The notes under the pieces are model-generated. The model was given only the letters and a program-made list of their open reading frames with translations, searched no databases and was not told the DNA's origin. Positions 32,227 through 41,453 of a DNA stretch of 64,000 nucleotides are shown here, one piece after another. The first letter of the stretch is position 1. Every line of letters begins with the position of its first letter. This stretch comes from Xanthomonas hyacinthi (GTDB taxonomy: Bacteria; Pseudomonadota; Gammaproteobacteria; Xanthomonadales; Xanthomonadaceae): the NCBI RefSeq assembly GCF_009769165.1, contig NZ_CP043476.1, forward strand, positions 4,595,001 to 4,659,000, read 5' to 3'. A program made the translations under genes and the position numbers.

Positions 32227-34397
32227 GCGATTCCCTGCTGCAGCTTGTACAGGTGGGCGTACTGCCCGCCCGGACGGTCGACCAATTCCTCATGCTTACC
32301 GGTCTCGACAATCCGCCCCTTGTCGACGACGACGATCCGGTTCGCCATGCGCACCGTGGACAGGCGATGAGCAATGATCAGCACGGTGCGGCCCTTGCAG
32401 ATCTCGCGCATGTTCTGCATCACCGCATGCTCCGACTCATAGTCCAGCGCGCTGGTGGCTTCGTCGAAGATCAGGATGCGCGGCTTGGTCACCAATGCCC
32501 TTGCGATGGCGATGCGCTGGTGCTGTCCGCCGGACAGGCCGGCGCCGTTGTCGCCGACCTTGGTGTCGTAGCCTTCGGGCAGTTGCAGGATGAACTCGTG
32601 GGCGCCGGCCAGCTGCGCGGCCTGGATCACCCGCTCCAGCGGCATGCCGGGGTCGCCGAGCGCGATGTTCTCGCGGATGCTGTGGTTGAACAGGAAGTTC
32701 TCCTGTAGCACCACGCCCAGTTGCCGGCGCAGCCACGCCGGGTCGGCCAAGGCCAGGTCGTGGCCATCGACCAGTACCCGCCCACCCTGCGGCACATACA
32801 GTCGCTGCACCAGCTTGGTCAGGGTGCTCTTGCCCGAACCGGAGCGGCCGACGATGCCGATGACCTCGCCCGGCGCGATATCAAGGTCGATGCCTGACAG
32901 CACGTCAGCTGTGTCGGGGCGATAGCGGAACGTGAGTTGGTCGAACGTCACCCTGCCCTGGATCGGCGGCAGCACCATGCGGCTGCCGGGCACTTCCGTG
33001 CGGGTATTGAGAATGTCGCCCAGCCGCTCGACCGAGATCCCGACCTGCTGGAAATCCTGCCACAGCTGGGCCAGGCGCACGATCGGCGCGGACACCTGTC
33101 CGGAGAGCATGTTGAACGCGATCAGCTGGCCGACCGAGAGCTTGCCGTCGATGACCAGCTTGGCCCCGAAGAAGAGGACGCCGACCCCGACCAGCTTCTG
33201 CACCAGTTGCACGCCCTGCTGGCCGATGTTGGCCAGCCGCGTGACCCGGAACCCGGCGCCGACGTAACCGGCCAGTTGGGTGTCCCAGGTCCGTGCCATG
33301 CGCGGATCCACTGCGGTGGCCTTGACCGTGCCGATGCCGCTGACCGTCTCGACCAGGAACGACTGGTTCTCCGCGCCGCGGGCGAACTTCTCGTCCAGCC
33401 GCTTGCGCAGCACCGGGGTGATGGCGGCCGACCACAGCGCGTAGACCGGCAGGGACAGCACCACGATCAGGGTGAGCCAAGCGCTGTAGTAGAACATCAC
33501 CGCCAGGAACACCCCGGTAAACAGCAGGTCCAGCACGGAGGTCAGCGCCTGCCCGGTCAGGAAGCTGCGAATGTTCTCCAACTCGCGCACGCGGGCGATG
33601 GTCTGGCCGACCCGGCGCGACTCGAAATAGGCCAGCGGCAGGTTGAGGATGTGCCGGAACAACCGCGCGCCCAGTTCCACGTCGATCTTGCTGGTGGTAT
33701 GCGAGAACACATAGGTGCGCAGGCCGTTGAGGGTCACGTCGAACACGGCGATGACCAGCAAGCCGGCCGCGATGACCTCCAGCGTGGTCATGCCGTGGTG
33801 GACCAGCACCTTGTCCATCACGACCTGGAAGAACAGCGGTGTGACCAGCGCGAACAGCTGGATGAACAGCGAGACGACGAAGATTTCCAGCAGGATGCGC
33901 CGGTACTTCACCACTGCCGGGACAAACCAGCGGAAATCGAACCTGGCCAGCTCGCCCAGCACCGAAGCCCGGGAAGCCACCGACAGCAGCCGGCCCGCAT
34001 AGTGCTGATCGAACTGTTCGCGCGTGAGCACCTGCGGCCGGCGTAGCCTCAGGTTCTGGATCAACACCTTCTGATCCCCAAGCTTGGCGACGATGAAATG
34101 CTCGCCATCTGGCTGCCAGGCCAGGGCCGGCAACGCCACCTTGTCCAGGCGATCGGCAGCGATGTCCGAAAACTTGGCCTTCAGGCCGAGTTGCTTGGCA
34201 GCCAGAAGCAACGTGCTCTCGTCGAACGGCTCGCCTGCTCGGCCATGCTGGTGCGCCAGCTGCCCGGCATCGGCGGCGATGCCGTGGAACTGTGCCAACA
34301 GCCCCAATCCGGCCAAGCCAAGGTCTTCAGGCAAGGGCGCTGCCTCCCCCTCCATCGGCAGCTCGACAACAGCAAGACTCGGCCTTCCTTCGGCCAT
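32223..34397 (-). CDS. hlyB: Type I secretion ABC transporter (HlyB-like)
   Basis: The frame opens at 34433, but ATG 34397 (724 aa) has GGGGAG at good spacing and is preferred. Residues 20-140 are a C39-peptidase-like domain in which the catalytic Cys is missing (GLLAQFHG), as in HlyB, so it binds rather than cleaves substrate. A six-helix ABC membrane domain follows. The ATPase domain has Walker [10 protein letters not shown] (about 515-523), signature [15 protein letters not shown] and Walker [13 protein letters not shown]. It heads the operon ABC-HlyD-lipoprotein-RTX. Confidence 0.95.
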   Translation of the reverse strand: MAEGRPSLAVVELPMEGEAAPLPEDLGLAGLGLLAQFHGIAADAGQLAHQHGRAGEPFDESTLLLAAKQLGLKAKFSDIAADRLDKVALPALAWQPDGEHFIVAKLGDQKVLIQNLRLRRPQVLTREQFDQHYAGRLLSVASRASVLGELARFDFRWFVPAVVKYRRILLEIFVVSLFIQLFALVTPLFFQVVMDKVLVHHGMTTLEVIAAGLLVIAVFDVTLNGLRTYVFSHTTSKIDVELGARLFRHILNLPLAYFESRRVGQTIARVRELENIRSFLTGQALTSVLDLLFTGVFLAVMFYYSAWLTLIVVLSLPVYALWSAAITPVLRKRLDEKFARGAENQSFLVETVSGIGTVKATAVDPRMARTWDTQLAGYVGAGFRVTRLANIGQQGVQLVQKLVGVGVLFFGAKLVIDGKLSVGQLIAFNMLSGQVSAPIVRLAQLWQDFQQVGISVERLGDILNTRTEVPGSRMVLPPIQGRVTFDQLTFRYRPDTADVLSGIDLDIAPGEVIGIVGRSGSGKSTLTKLVQRLYVPQGGRVLVDGHDLALADPAWLRRQLGVVLQENFLFNHSIRENIALGDPGMPLERVIQAAQLAGAHEFILQLPEGYDTKVGDNGAGLSGGQHQRIAIARALVTKPRILIFDEATSALDYESEHAVMQNMREICKGRTVLIIAHRLSTVRMANRIVVVDKGRIVETGKHEELVDRPGGQYAHLYKLQQGIA

Positions 34398-34688
34398 GAC
34401 GGACTCCCCCAATCCTTGAAGCGTCATCCCCATTCGTTCTGGCTCTTGCTGCGGCCAAAGCGGACCTGTATCCCAGAAAGATCAGATCACGCAAACCATA
34501 TTCATGTCAATCGATGCAATAAATGGCAATGGCGTGAGACGCACCGTCGACTCGATCGCGGGATCCCCCTTCCACTTCCTGACTCTTTCAACCGATGGTG
34601 TCACCGCTTTAGCGGTCGCCTTAATTGAGGCTATGCGACCACGCCAGCCTCCTATCCGAGCAGTCCTCTCTACTCCCGATAACGCCCC
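34398..34688. promoter_or_regulatory. Upstream region of the T1SS operon
   Basis: This gap should hold the promoter of the ABC-HlyD-lipoprotein-RTX operon. A small hairpin ACCGC-TTTA-GCGGT is at 34603-34616. A 62-aa plus-strand frame (34504-34692) has no ribosome site and I do not accept it as a gene. No convincing -35/-10 pair can be assigned by eye. Confidence 0.4.
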
Positions 34689-35108
34689 CTAATCGGCGCC
34701 TGTTTGCTTGGGCCAGCCTGCCCTCGATAACGCTTCCTGATTCAACGGTTGATGGAGAATATGCGCCTTGCGGTGATGCATTAGCCCGCCACTAGTCGAT
34801 CGCTCGCAAACGTTGGACCAGAAGCCGCCGCGCACGTTCTTCCAACCGTGCTTAGACATCATGAAAAGAGTGAGCCTGTTCTCAAATCTTTCAGCCACCT
34901 TCCAGTCGCACGTTCTAACAGTCTTGGCGCATAGCACAGCAATGGGTGGATTTCGCTTTGTCCACGATGATCCCTTTCCTTGGAAGTGAGCAGCAATTCG
35001 CTCGATAAACTTGCATGATTGTCCGACGTAGTAGCAACCGTTCTCCAGCGCTAGCACGTAGATGGTAATCGGCGAAGATCTGATCGTTGAAGTAAGAAGG
35101 TCTTTCAT
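34689..35108 (-). CDS. Stand-alone GIY-YIG nuclease-like protein
   Basis: A 139-aa protein with a GIY-YIG domain in its first 95 residues. ITIYVLALENGCYYVGQS (14-31) provides the paired Tyr motifs (I-Y-V and Y-V-G). FIERIAAHFQGKGSSWTKR supplies the Arg, and ERFENRLTLFMM (about 74-85) supplies a Glu in the conserved place. GIY-YIG domains cut DNA with one metal. No DNA-binding or UvrC-type domains are attached. Its neighbours give no operon. It may be a selfish nuclease or defence-associated. Confidence 0.75.
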   Translation of the reverse strand: MKDLLTSTIRSSPITIYVLALENGCYYVGQSCKFIERIAAHFQGKGSSWTKRNPPIAVLCAKTVRTCDWKVAERFENRLTLFMMSKHGWKNVRGGFWSNVCERSTSGGLMHHRKAHILHQPLNQEALSRAGWPKQTGAD

Positions 35109-35468
35109 GTTGAAGTCCGTTTCAATGTAACCAGATCATACGATATGTCGTCCTTGGACCTGCTGGCGCTGTTTTCCGGCATGTTTCTCAACCGTTCTAG
35201 CCGCAGTAGAATCTAGCCGAAGGCAGGCTTGAACCAATGCTGCTGGTGCGCAGCGCCTGCTTGCTCAGCAGGCCATCTTCGGGGCGATTGCATCCAGATC
35301 TGCAGCATCGACATGGCAGAGCAGCATGCGTAGCGCGCTGCGCTGCTTACCCAACGGGGCTGGGGGCGTTCCCGTGCAAGCATGAGGCGGTCAACTGCTG
35401 TCCTCAATGAGGTGATCTCATCAATGCCAGGCTATTATTGATATGAAATTTCCTGGCTGAACCTAGAC
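35109..35468. other. Intergenic region upstream of the rhodanese-like gene
   Basis: No gene is supported. A 64-aa minus-strand frame (35213-35407) has shadow-like composition. The 3' part is AT-richer (TATTATTGATATGAAATTT near 35432-35450) and probably holds the rhodanese gene's promoter. Confidence 0.4.
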
Positions 35469-36239
35469 ATGAAACGTGTGATTTCGCTGATGCTGGTTGT
35501 CTCGCTATGGCTGGCCACGCCGATAGCGCACGCGCAGGTGCCTCAGCCCGCCCAACGCGAGGCGCCGACCTGCCACAAGCCACGGGAATCTGGTGGTACC
35601 AGCAGTGCAGTGACGGTTGGCGCGCAGGCGCAGACGTGCTTGATCTCCCCTGCCCAGTTGAAGCCTGGTTTGCCGCTCGTCGATCTACGTTCCCGGCAGG
35701 ACTTTGCCGCTTTCCATATCACTGGCGCAACCAACCAGCAGCTCACGCAGTTGCTTAACCGGCGTCCCACGCGCATGGTCGTCTACGATGGCGGCCGATT
35801 GTCCCAGGATGGCGCCCTCCTTTGCGGGCGCCTGCAACGCTTCGGGCTAAACAATGTTCGCGTGCTGGAGGGCGGCATCGCGGCGTGGACGCAATTCCAT
35901 CGCGATGCGCGTGCAATGGATGCCAGCCGGCTGGACGACGTCGAGGTTTCTTCTGCGCTACTGGCCGGCCAGTCGCCCGTAGTCGCGTTGGCGCCAGGCT
36001 TCAAGCGTATTCTGGCCGACCTACCGGCGCGGCCAGCCCGTACAGCAACCCAGGAATTGGTATTGGCGACGAATACCGCCGAGGTCTCGGCACGGTTGGC
36101 GCAACGGCGTGGAGGTCCCACCACGCTGTACTGGATCGGCGGGCCCGAGCAGCTGCAATCACTGCTGCAGAACTTGCTGGCGCAGGATCGCAAGCGGGAG
36201 ATGGGGCCCGGCGACAGTCCGACCTGCAGCGCACTGTGA
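35469..36239 (+). CDS. Secreted rhodanese-like protein without catalytic Cys
   Basis: A 256-aa protein with a clear signal peptide (residues 1-22, ending AHA). The rhodanese fold is marked by LVDLRSRQDFAAFHITGATN (about 69-88) and VRVLEGGIAAW (about 130-140). The active-site loop reads VVYDGGRLSQDG, where the Cys of sulphurtransferases should be, so it is catalytically dead for sulphur transfer. Cys residues at 35, 57, 118 and 254 could form disulphides. It is convergent with the T2SS-like operon, with only 5 bp between stops. It may be a binding or structural periplasmic protein. Confidence 0.8.
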   Translation: MKRVISLMLVVSLWLATPIAHAQVPQPAQREAPTCHKPRESGGTSSAVTVGAQAQTCLISPAQLKPGLPLVDLRSRQDFAAFHITGATNQQLTQLLNRRPTRMVVYDGGRLSQDGALLCGRLQRFGLNNVRVLEGGIAAWTQFHRDARAMDASRLDDVEVSSALLAGQSPVVALAPGFKRILADLPARPARTATQELVLATNTAEVSARLAQRRGGPTTLYWIGGPEQLQSLLQNLLAQDRKREMGPGDSPTCSAL

Positions 36240-36244
36240 TCGCG

Positions 36245-36760
36245 CTACGGTTGCGTTGTAAGCGCCGACGGCGAGCCAGCGGCGTTCTGAGTGGGAACCG
36301 TCGGAGCAGCTACAGGCTCGATGGCGAGGAACCTCCATTCGGCATAGGTCTGTGCGCCCTCGAATCCGGCGTCCTCCGGTTCGAAGTTGGCGATCTTCAT
36401 AGGCATGCGTTCCGACAGCGAACGCACCCCGATGATCTGTCCGGCCTGGCGGATCACGCCCCATTCGGCCTGACGCGTCACCGGATCCACATAGCGTCGA
36501 CGCAGATGACGGCGCAAGGCGCCTCCACGGCGGTCTTCGAGCAGGTCCTTCAGTTCCAGCGGAAACTGCCGCGATGGATGAGCTTGCCGATACGCAAACA
36601 GGGCCGTGCGCAACTCGTGCCCGATGCGCAATAGTTCGCGTTCTTCGGCCTGCCGGCGCGCCAGCAGATCCAGCGATGCGATGCCGGTCACCGCGATCGC
36701 GAGCAACGCGATCGCGAACAACAGGTAGAGATAGGCGTAGCCGTGGACGCGCGGTTTCAT
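36245..36760 (-). CDS. Pseudopilin-like protein with atypical prepilin motif
   Basis: A 171-aa protein with an N-terminal hydrophobic helix right after a Gly (HGYAYLYLLFAIALLAIA, residues 6-23), then a pseudopilin-type alpha spine (EERELLRIGHELRTALFAYRQ) and a PVTRQAEWG block as in GspG-like domains. Unlike standard prepilins, position +5 after the Gly is Tyr rather than Glu. It is the last gene of the T2SS-like operon and overlaps the preceding pseudopilin by 4 bp. It may be a minor pseudopilin or tip component; whether it is processed is uncertain. Confidence 0.75.
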   Translation of the reverse strand: MKPRVHGYAYLYLLFAIALLAIAVTGIASLDLLARRQAEERELLRIGHELRTALFAYRQAHPSRQFPLELKDLLEDRRGGALRRHLRRRYVDPVTRQAEWGVIRQAGQIIGVRSLSERMPMKIANFEPEDAGFEGAQTYAEWRFLAIEPVAAPTVPTQNAAGSPSALTTQP

Positions 36761-37149
36761 AGATCCGAATAGGGCCGACCATCCTGTGCCGTGCCCTCCG
36801 CCCCGCTGCGCACGCCGGCAATGCCGGAACTGCGCTGCGCTTGCGCCTCTTCCAACTGCCAGGTCGTGGCCAGGCCGGTGACCGGATCCACCGGCACGCT
36901 GCGCAGGTAGTGCTGGTCGACCAGTTCCTGCAGCGAGTGCGGATAGCGATCCTTGTCTTCGCGGAAGCGATCGATGCTCTCGCGCATCGTCTTCAGGCTG
37001 GTCTGCAGGGCGACGTCGCGGGCACGATCAAGCGAGGCCTCGTATCGCGGCAAGGCGATCACCAGCAGTACGGCAATGATCGCCACGACGACGATGAGTT
37101 CGATCAGGCTGAAGCCGCGCATGCGCGCTGGTCGCTCACCACTGCGCAT
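36757..37149 (-). CDS. GspG-type pseudopilin
   Basis: ATG 37149 (130 aa) is preferred over ATG 37161 because GAGGTG sits just upstream. The prepilin peptidase site is RGFSLIEL: cleavage after Gly12, with Glu17 at +5, followed by a hydrophobic helix. The body has DKDRYPHSLQELVDQHYLRS and VDPVTG, the GspG-like C-terminal elements. It overlaps the upstream pseudopilin by 14 bp. It would assemble into the periplasmic pseudopilus of the T2SS-like machine. Confidence 0.85.
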   Translation of the reverse strand: MRSGERPARMRGFSLIELIVVVAIIAVLLVIALPRYEASLDRARDVALQTSLKTMRESIDRFREDKDRYPHSLQELVDQHYLRSVPVDPVTGLATTWQLEEAQAQRSSGIAGVRSGAEGTAQDGRPYSDL

Positions 37150-37621
37150 AAGGCACCTCATTCAAGCCGCGCTCCGCGGAGAGGCTGTGGATATCGAAGA
37201 CGTCCTCGCCCTCCTGCGGGTCGTCCGGCGGGCTGGCGTAGCTGCGCAAACCCCAAGTCTGGGCAGGATCGTCGGCATTGCCAGGATAGAAGGGATCGGC
37301 AGGAATACGCCGAAGGAAATACAGTTTGGCCCGGCTGGGGCTGGCGATGTCCTCCACGCCATCCACCAGGACTTGCAGATCTGGCGGATATCCAGAGGCA
37401 CCGCTCTCCAATGTCACGCGTCCGGCATCGGCGGCCCGCTTGTAGCGATCGATACCAGCGCGGATCTCGGCCAGCGCCTGGCGCAGTTCCAGTTCCTGAC
37501 GGCGCTTCATCGCCGTCTGCGCCACTGGCACGGCTGCCAGCAGCAGTACGCCCATGATCGCCAGGCTGGCGATCAGCTCGATGAAGCTGAAACCACGCGC
37601 GGGGCGATACGCACGCATCAT
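37136..37621 (-). CDS. GspG-type pseudopilin (larger variant)
   Basis: A 161-aa protein with prepilin motif ARGFSFIELIASLAIMG: Gly10, Glu15 at +5, then the hydrophobic spine. The C-terminal half carries IPADPFYPGN and TWGLRSYASPPDDP, the loop typical of GspG-like globular domains, and is rich in acidic residues that may bind calcium. Its ATG overlaps the secretin stop by 4 bp. It is the first of three pseudopilin genes downstream of the secretin. Confidence 0.85.
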   Translation of the reverse strand: MMRAYRPARGFSFIELIASLAIMGVLLLAAVPVAQTAMKRRQELELRQALAEIRAGIDRYKRAADAGRVTLESGASGYPPDLQVLVDGVEDIASPSRAKLYFLRRIPADPFYPGNADDPAQTWGLRSYASPPDDPQEGEDVFDIHSLSAERGLNEVPYAQW

Positions 37622-39912
37622 TTCACGCTCATCGCCGCGTTGGCGGCACGCACCTGCGCATGTGCCGGATGCACCTGGGCCGACAGGATCTGCAACTCGG
37701 TACGGGCGGCCGGCGCCATCGCCTTGAAGTTCACCCGCAGCAGCGCGCCCTGACCGGCGATGGCGCTGCCCTGCCGGACCAGCGTCGCCACGATGCGGCC
37801 GTCGCTGAGGTTGACCTCCTTGGACAGGCTGCTCTGTCCGCCCCCCTGGTTCATGAAGCCGCCCTCCTCCACGCTGACCACCTGCAGCACTTGCGGATCG
37901 AAGCCCAGCAGCAACGGCACCTGATCGATGGGCTGGCTGGACGACAGGTTGAGCACCGCCGTGAACTGTTCGCCCGTCCTCACCTCGGCAGGAACTTGCC
38001 AGCCCATCGCCGCACTCGCTTCGGCGACCGGTTCCGGCTGCGCTGGGGCCGTATCGGGAACTGGCGTGACTACTGGCGCAATCACCGGCGGCGGTGGCGC
38101 AACGCCGCTCTTTTCATCGCTCGTTTTGGGAGCAGGCTCACTGGTGCGCATGTCCGCCATGCCGCCCAGACGGGTCGCCGTGCCGCTTTCGAACTGTAGC
38201 TGGCCAATCGCCGACGGGCCGATCCCGCGGATCAGATGGGGAGTGATCGATAGTACGATCTCGGTGTCCTGCTTGTCGGACTTCGTATTGCCGAACAACC
38301 GATCCAGGACCGGAAAACGCGACAGCCATGGCAGTCCGCTGGCGGTCTTGCGATCTTCCTTGTTGATGAGGCCTGCCAGGATCTGCGTCTCGCCGTCGCG
38401 CAGACGCAGTGTGGTCTCGGCGTTGCGGGTACCGATCTGGTAAGACAGCGTGCCGGACTGGCTGATGATCTCGCGCACCAGATTGCTGACTTCCAGGTTG
38501 ATCTTGATGGCCACGTCGTCCGAGGCGTAGACGCTCGGCTCAACCTCAAGCTTGAGGCCGACATCGACGTAGTTGACAGTTTCGGATACGAAGCCGGTGG
38601 AGGTCGAGGTCGAGGTGATGACAGGCACCTTGTCGCCAATGAGTACTTTGGCCTTCTGCCGGCTCTGCACGCGAATCTTCGGGTTGGCAAGAAGCTTCGC
38701 GTTCGAGCGGTCCTCGCCGATCTTCAGCCCGCCGTTGGGGATGTTGGCCAGCACGCTGCCGGAGTTCAGGGCTCGCAACTGGTCGACGTTCGTCCAGTCC
38801 GCCGATTGATCGGCACCCTTGATCGAGACCCCGATCTCCTTGGGCAGGTTGAGGCCGGCGTCGACCACGGCGGTGCGCTTCACCTCCAGGATCTCCACGT
38901 CGAGCATCACCTCCGGATCGCCGATGTCGTGCAGGGCCACCAGCTTCTCCGCCAATGCGATGGCCTCGGCGCTGTCGCGGATGATCAGCATGTTGAGCTT
39001 CTCGTCAACGACGATGCTCTCGGTCTTGAGGATGGCCTTCAGGCTTTCGGCTACCGTCTTGGCGTTGCCATTGGAGAGGAAGAAGCTGCGGATGCTCAGC
39101 GGTCGGTAGTCGCTGATCTTCTGCGGGGTACTCGGGTAGATCAGGATGGAGTTGGCGTTCAGTACGCGTGTCTCCAGTTGGGTGGAGAGGCAGATCATGC
39201 GGATCGCCTCGTCCAGCGGCGTGTCGCGCAGGCTGACCGATGCCTTCAGGTCCGGCCGCACTTCCGGGTCGTAGACGAAGTTCATACCCGATGCTTTCGC
39301 CAGCACCTCGAAGATCACCTTCGCCGGCACGTCCTTGAACTCCAGCGTCACCGGCTTGCGGAAGCGGCCTTCGATGCCGTCGTCGACCTTGTGCTGGAAG
39401 TTCGCCGCATCGATGCGCTCGCGCGAGTTGAGCGCACGGGCGTTGCGCGGGTCCTCGGCCAGCACCAGCGCAACCAGCCGCTCGGCCTCGGCGAGCTTGC
39501 CGGCGGCGATCAGTTCGTCGATACGCGACACCTGCGTATCGTGCTGCCGACGCATGTTCAAGGCGCGCTGGCGGTCGCGCAGATAGGTATTGTTTGGATC
39601 GATCTGCAAGGCCTGCTGGTAGGCGCTTTCGGCCTTGGCCAAATCGCCGGCGGCCAGGTATCCATCGGCTTGCGCGGTCAGTGCGACCATCGCCTCGCCC
39701 CGCCTGCGCAGGTATTGCTGGCGGTAGCGGATATTGTCCGGTGCGGCACTGGACGCAGCACGGTAATACGCCAAAGCCTCGACGTACTGCCCCTCCTCGA
39801 AGGCCTGGTCGCCTGACCGGTACTGCCGTTGCGAGGCGCAGCCGGCAAGCATGCCCAGCGCCAGGCACAGCACCAGGGGACGACACACGAACCGGGAAAT
39901 TGCACAGGACAT
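37618..39912 (-). CDS. GspD/PilQ-type secretin with TPR and C-terminal cohesin domain
   Basis: The frame opens at 40062. ATG 39912 gives a 764-aa lipoprotein with signal ending LAGC (Cys25); ATG 39945 is the alternative and would overlap the upstream gene. Domain order: TPR-like repeats (about 30-165; LAYYRAASSAAPDN, AESAYQQALQIDPNN), secretin N-domains (about 180-300; KPVTLEFKDVPAKVIFEVL), and the secretin channel (about 330-590; LLANPKIRVQSRQKAKVLIG, GETQILAGLIN). After a Pro-rich linker, a cohesin-like domain fills about 650-764 (VRTGEQFTAVLNLSSS, LGFDPQVLQVVSVEEG). It would form the outer-membrane gate. The cohesin domain is not part of canonical GspD. Confidence 0.9.
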   Translation of the reverse strand: MSCAISRFVCRPLVLCLALGMLAGCASQRQYRSGDQAFEEGQYVEALAYYRAASSAAPDNIRYRQQYLRRRGEAMVALTAQADGYLAAGDLAKAESAYQQALQIDPNNTYLRDRQRALNMRRQHDTQVSRIDELIAAGKLAEAERLVALVLAEDPRNARALNSRERIDAANFQHKVDDGIEGRFRKPVTLEFKDVPAKVIFEVLAKASGMNFVYDPEVRPDLKASVSLRDTPLDEAIRMICLSTQLETRVLNANSILIYPSTPQKISDYRPLSIRSFFLSNGNAKTVAESLKAILKTESIVVDEKLNMLIIRDSAEAIALAEKLVALHDIGDPEVMLDVEILEVKRTAVVDAGLNLPKEIGVSIKGADQSADWTNVDQLRALNSGSVLANIPNGGLKIGEDRSNAKLLANPKIRVQSRQKAKVLIGDKVPVITSTSTSTGFVSETVNYVDVGLKLEVEPSVYASDDVAIKINLEVSNLVREIISQSGTLSYQIGTRNAETTLRLRDGETQILAGLINKEDRKTASGLPWLSRFPVLDRLFGNTKSDKQDTEIVLSITPHLIRGIGPSAIGQLQFESGTATRLGGMADMRTSEPAPKTSDEKSGVAPPPPVIAPVVTPVPDTAPAQPEPVAEASAAMGWQVPAEVRTGEQFTAVLNLSSSQPIDQVPLLLGFDPQVLQVVSVEEGGFMNQGGGQSSLSKEVNLSDGRIVATLVRQGSAIAGQGALLRVNFKAMAPAARTELQILSAQVHPAHAQVRAANAAMSVK

Positions 39913-39925
39913 TCGAAAGGCATTC

Positions 39926-40420
39926 CTATTCTGAAATCTGGACATCACTGACCGGATACTGGCGGCGAGTGCCGTCGGGGAGGTAGGTGAACAGCGCGGT
40001 GCCTTCCTGCACCCCGTCATAGCGATACAGCGATTCGGCCTGTTCGCCGGGCTGCAAGGCATACCCCGCGTTGCCGACGGTCACCGAGACCCAGGGCACC
40101 TTGTCGGACAACACCCAGCCGAGCAGACGCAGTTCCGGCACCGGCGGTGGGCCGACCGGCGGCAGTTCGACGGGATGCGTCTGTGGTGGTGGTGGCGCGT
40201 CGACCGCGAACAAACCTGCCGGCATGCGGCCTTCGCGACCGGCGACGGCGGATAGGGCCGCGATGCCGACTGCCTGCGTGAACGACGATGAGCGATGCGC
40301 TGCATGGGGTGCCGCAGCGAGTACGGTCGCCGGCGCCTCCGGTGCCGGGCGCAGCCATAGCGCCAGCAGCAAGCCACCGATCGCCGCGGCGTAAAGGCGG
40401 TGGCGCTTGGAGAACTTCAT
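39926..40420 (-). CDS. GspC/PilP-like inner-membrane protein
   Basis: A 164-aa protein with a basic start, one transmembrane helix (about residues 10-23), a Pro/Ala-rich periplasmic linker (DAPPPPQTHPVELPPVG) and a small beta domain (LRLLGWVLSDKVPWVSVTVG) resembling the HR domain of GspC or PilP that contacts the secretin. It overlaps the PilO-like gene by 4 bp upstream and lies 13 bp before the secretin. Position between PilO-like and secretin matches pilMNOPQ order. Confidence 0.75.
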   Translation of the reverse strand: MKFSKRHRLYAAAIGGLLLALWLRPAPEAPATVLAAAPHAAHRSSSFTQAVGIAALSAVAGREGRMPAGLFAVDAPPPPQTHPVELPPVGPPPVPELRLLGWVLSDKVPWVSVTVGNAGYALQPGEQAESLYRYDGVQEGTALFTYLPDGTRRQYPVSDVQISE

Positions 40421-40956
40421 GGCGCCTCCGATGCCGCGGGCGCATCGAGATAGGCGATCGCCAGTTGCACTTCGGCCTCGATCTCGGGTTGGTCCGCCTG
40501 TTCGCGCGACAGGCGCAGGCGCGCGATGTAGGCGGCGCGATGCACGTCCTGCAGCCGATCCAGCAACGGTCCAAGTTCGCTCCAGCGCGACTGCGTGGCA
40601 AAGGTCGCGGTCTGCCGCACCAGCCGCGCCTCGGGAAGCGCCTGGTAGCCGAAGCTGATCTTCAGTGGCGTCGCGGCGTCTCCGGCAGCCGCGGCGATCG
40701 CCTCACGCGTCAACTCGAATCGCTGCGGGTAACGCGGCAGCGGCAACGTGGCCACCGCCGGAGGCGGCATGCGCTGCACGGCGGCCACCACCGCCGGTTC
40801 CGCGGCCCGGCGCGACAGGCGCAGCGCCGACGCGCCCAATTGCACGCTCTGCGCGGCGACAAGCAACCCGATCGCGAGCGTGGCCCACGCCAGCCTGCCG
40901 TGGCGCAGGAATGGGCGCTGCATGCGCCACACCAGCGAAGAAACGTCTATCGCCAT
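40417..40956 (-). CDS. PilO/GspM-like assembly protein
   Basis: A 179-aa bitopic protein: cytoplasmic start, transmembrane helix about residues 22-40 (ATLAIGLLVAAQSVQLG), then a periplasmic part with helices and a ferredoxin-like C-terminal region (LKISFGYQALPEARLVRQT). It overlaps the PilN-like gene by 10 bp and the GspC-like gene by 4 bp. Similarity to known families is weak, so the call leans on topology, size and operon position. Confidence 0.65.
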   Translation of the reverse strand: MAIDVSSLVWRMQRPFLRHGRLAWATLAIGLLVAAQSVQLGASALRLSRRAAEPAVVAAVQRMPPPAVATLPLPRYPQRFELTREAIAAAAGDAATPLKISFGYQALPEARLVRQTATFATQSRWSELGPLLDRLQDVHRAAYIARLRLSREQADQPEIEAEVQLAIAYLDAPAASEAP

Positions 40957-41453
40957 TGCGCGCTGACCTCGAACACCGTGCCGCCACCCAGGCCTTCAAT
41001 GCGCAGCAGGCGCACTTCCTGGATCAGGCTGCTGTTGTTCAGTTCCATAACGTAGGTGCTGACTGCGGCATGGCCGGGAGCTCGGCCGGTGACGATCACG
41101 TTGCCACTGGCCGGGTTGACGTCCAGCGACAACAAGCGGGTGTGCCGATCCTGCGGCACGATTGCCGCCAGCAGGCCTGGCCAATCGCGATTGAGCATGC
41201 GCAACTCGCCCTCGACGCGCTCCAGGCCGGCCTTGTCGATGCCGGCCAATGGATCGGCTGCCGCAGTCGGCATGGAGGGAGCCGATGCCGGCGCCGGACG
41301 ACGATCGACCAGCAACTGCAGCCGCTGATCGACCCGATGCTGCGCCCAGCCCAGCACGCCCCCAGCCGCCAGCGCGCAGGCCGCCAGCAGCGCCCATGCG
41401 CGCCAGCGCGGGCGCGACCGCCATGCCAGGTCATGCAGTCCCGCGGTCTTCAT
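40947..41453 (-). CDS. PilN-like assembly protein
   Basis: The true start is ATG 41453 (168 aa), overlapping the PilM-like stop by 4 bp; the longer frame upstream is a shadow. It has a short cytoplasmic segment, a transmembrane helix (AWALLAACALAAGGVLGW, about 19-36), a helical stalk and a ferredoxin-like domain (TRLLSLDVNPASGNVIVTG, about 105-123). The pattern matches PilN or the periplasmic domain of GspL: stalk, then a strand reading 'LDVNPASGNVIVTG'. It probably pairs with the PilO-like protein. Confidence 0.75.
   Translation of the reverse strand: MKTAGLHDLAWRSRPRWRAWALLAACALAAGGVLGWAQHRVDQRLQLLVDRRPAPASAPSMPTAAADPLAGIDKAGLERVEGELRMLNRDWPGLLAAIVPQDRHTRLLSLDVNPASGNVIVTGRAPGHAAVSTYVMELNNSSLIQEVRLLRIEGLGGGTVFEVSAQWR

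Noticed and set aside
32937..34046. 369-aa plus-strand frame opposite the ABC transporter
   Set aside because: Antisense shadow rich in His/Gln/Asp; the minus strand encodes a complete ABC transporter.
34504..34692. 62-aa plus-strand frame in the T1SS upstream gap
   Set aside because: No ribosome site or recognised family, and the region is expected to be the operon promoter.
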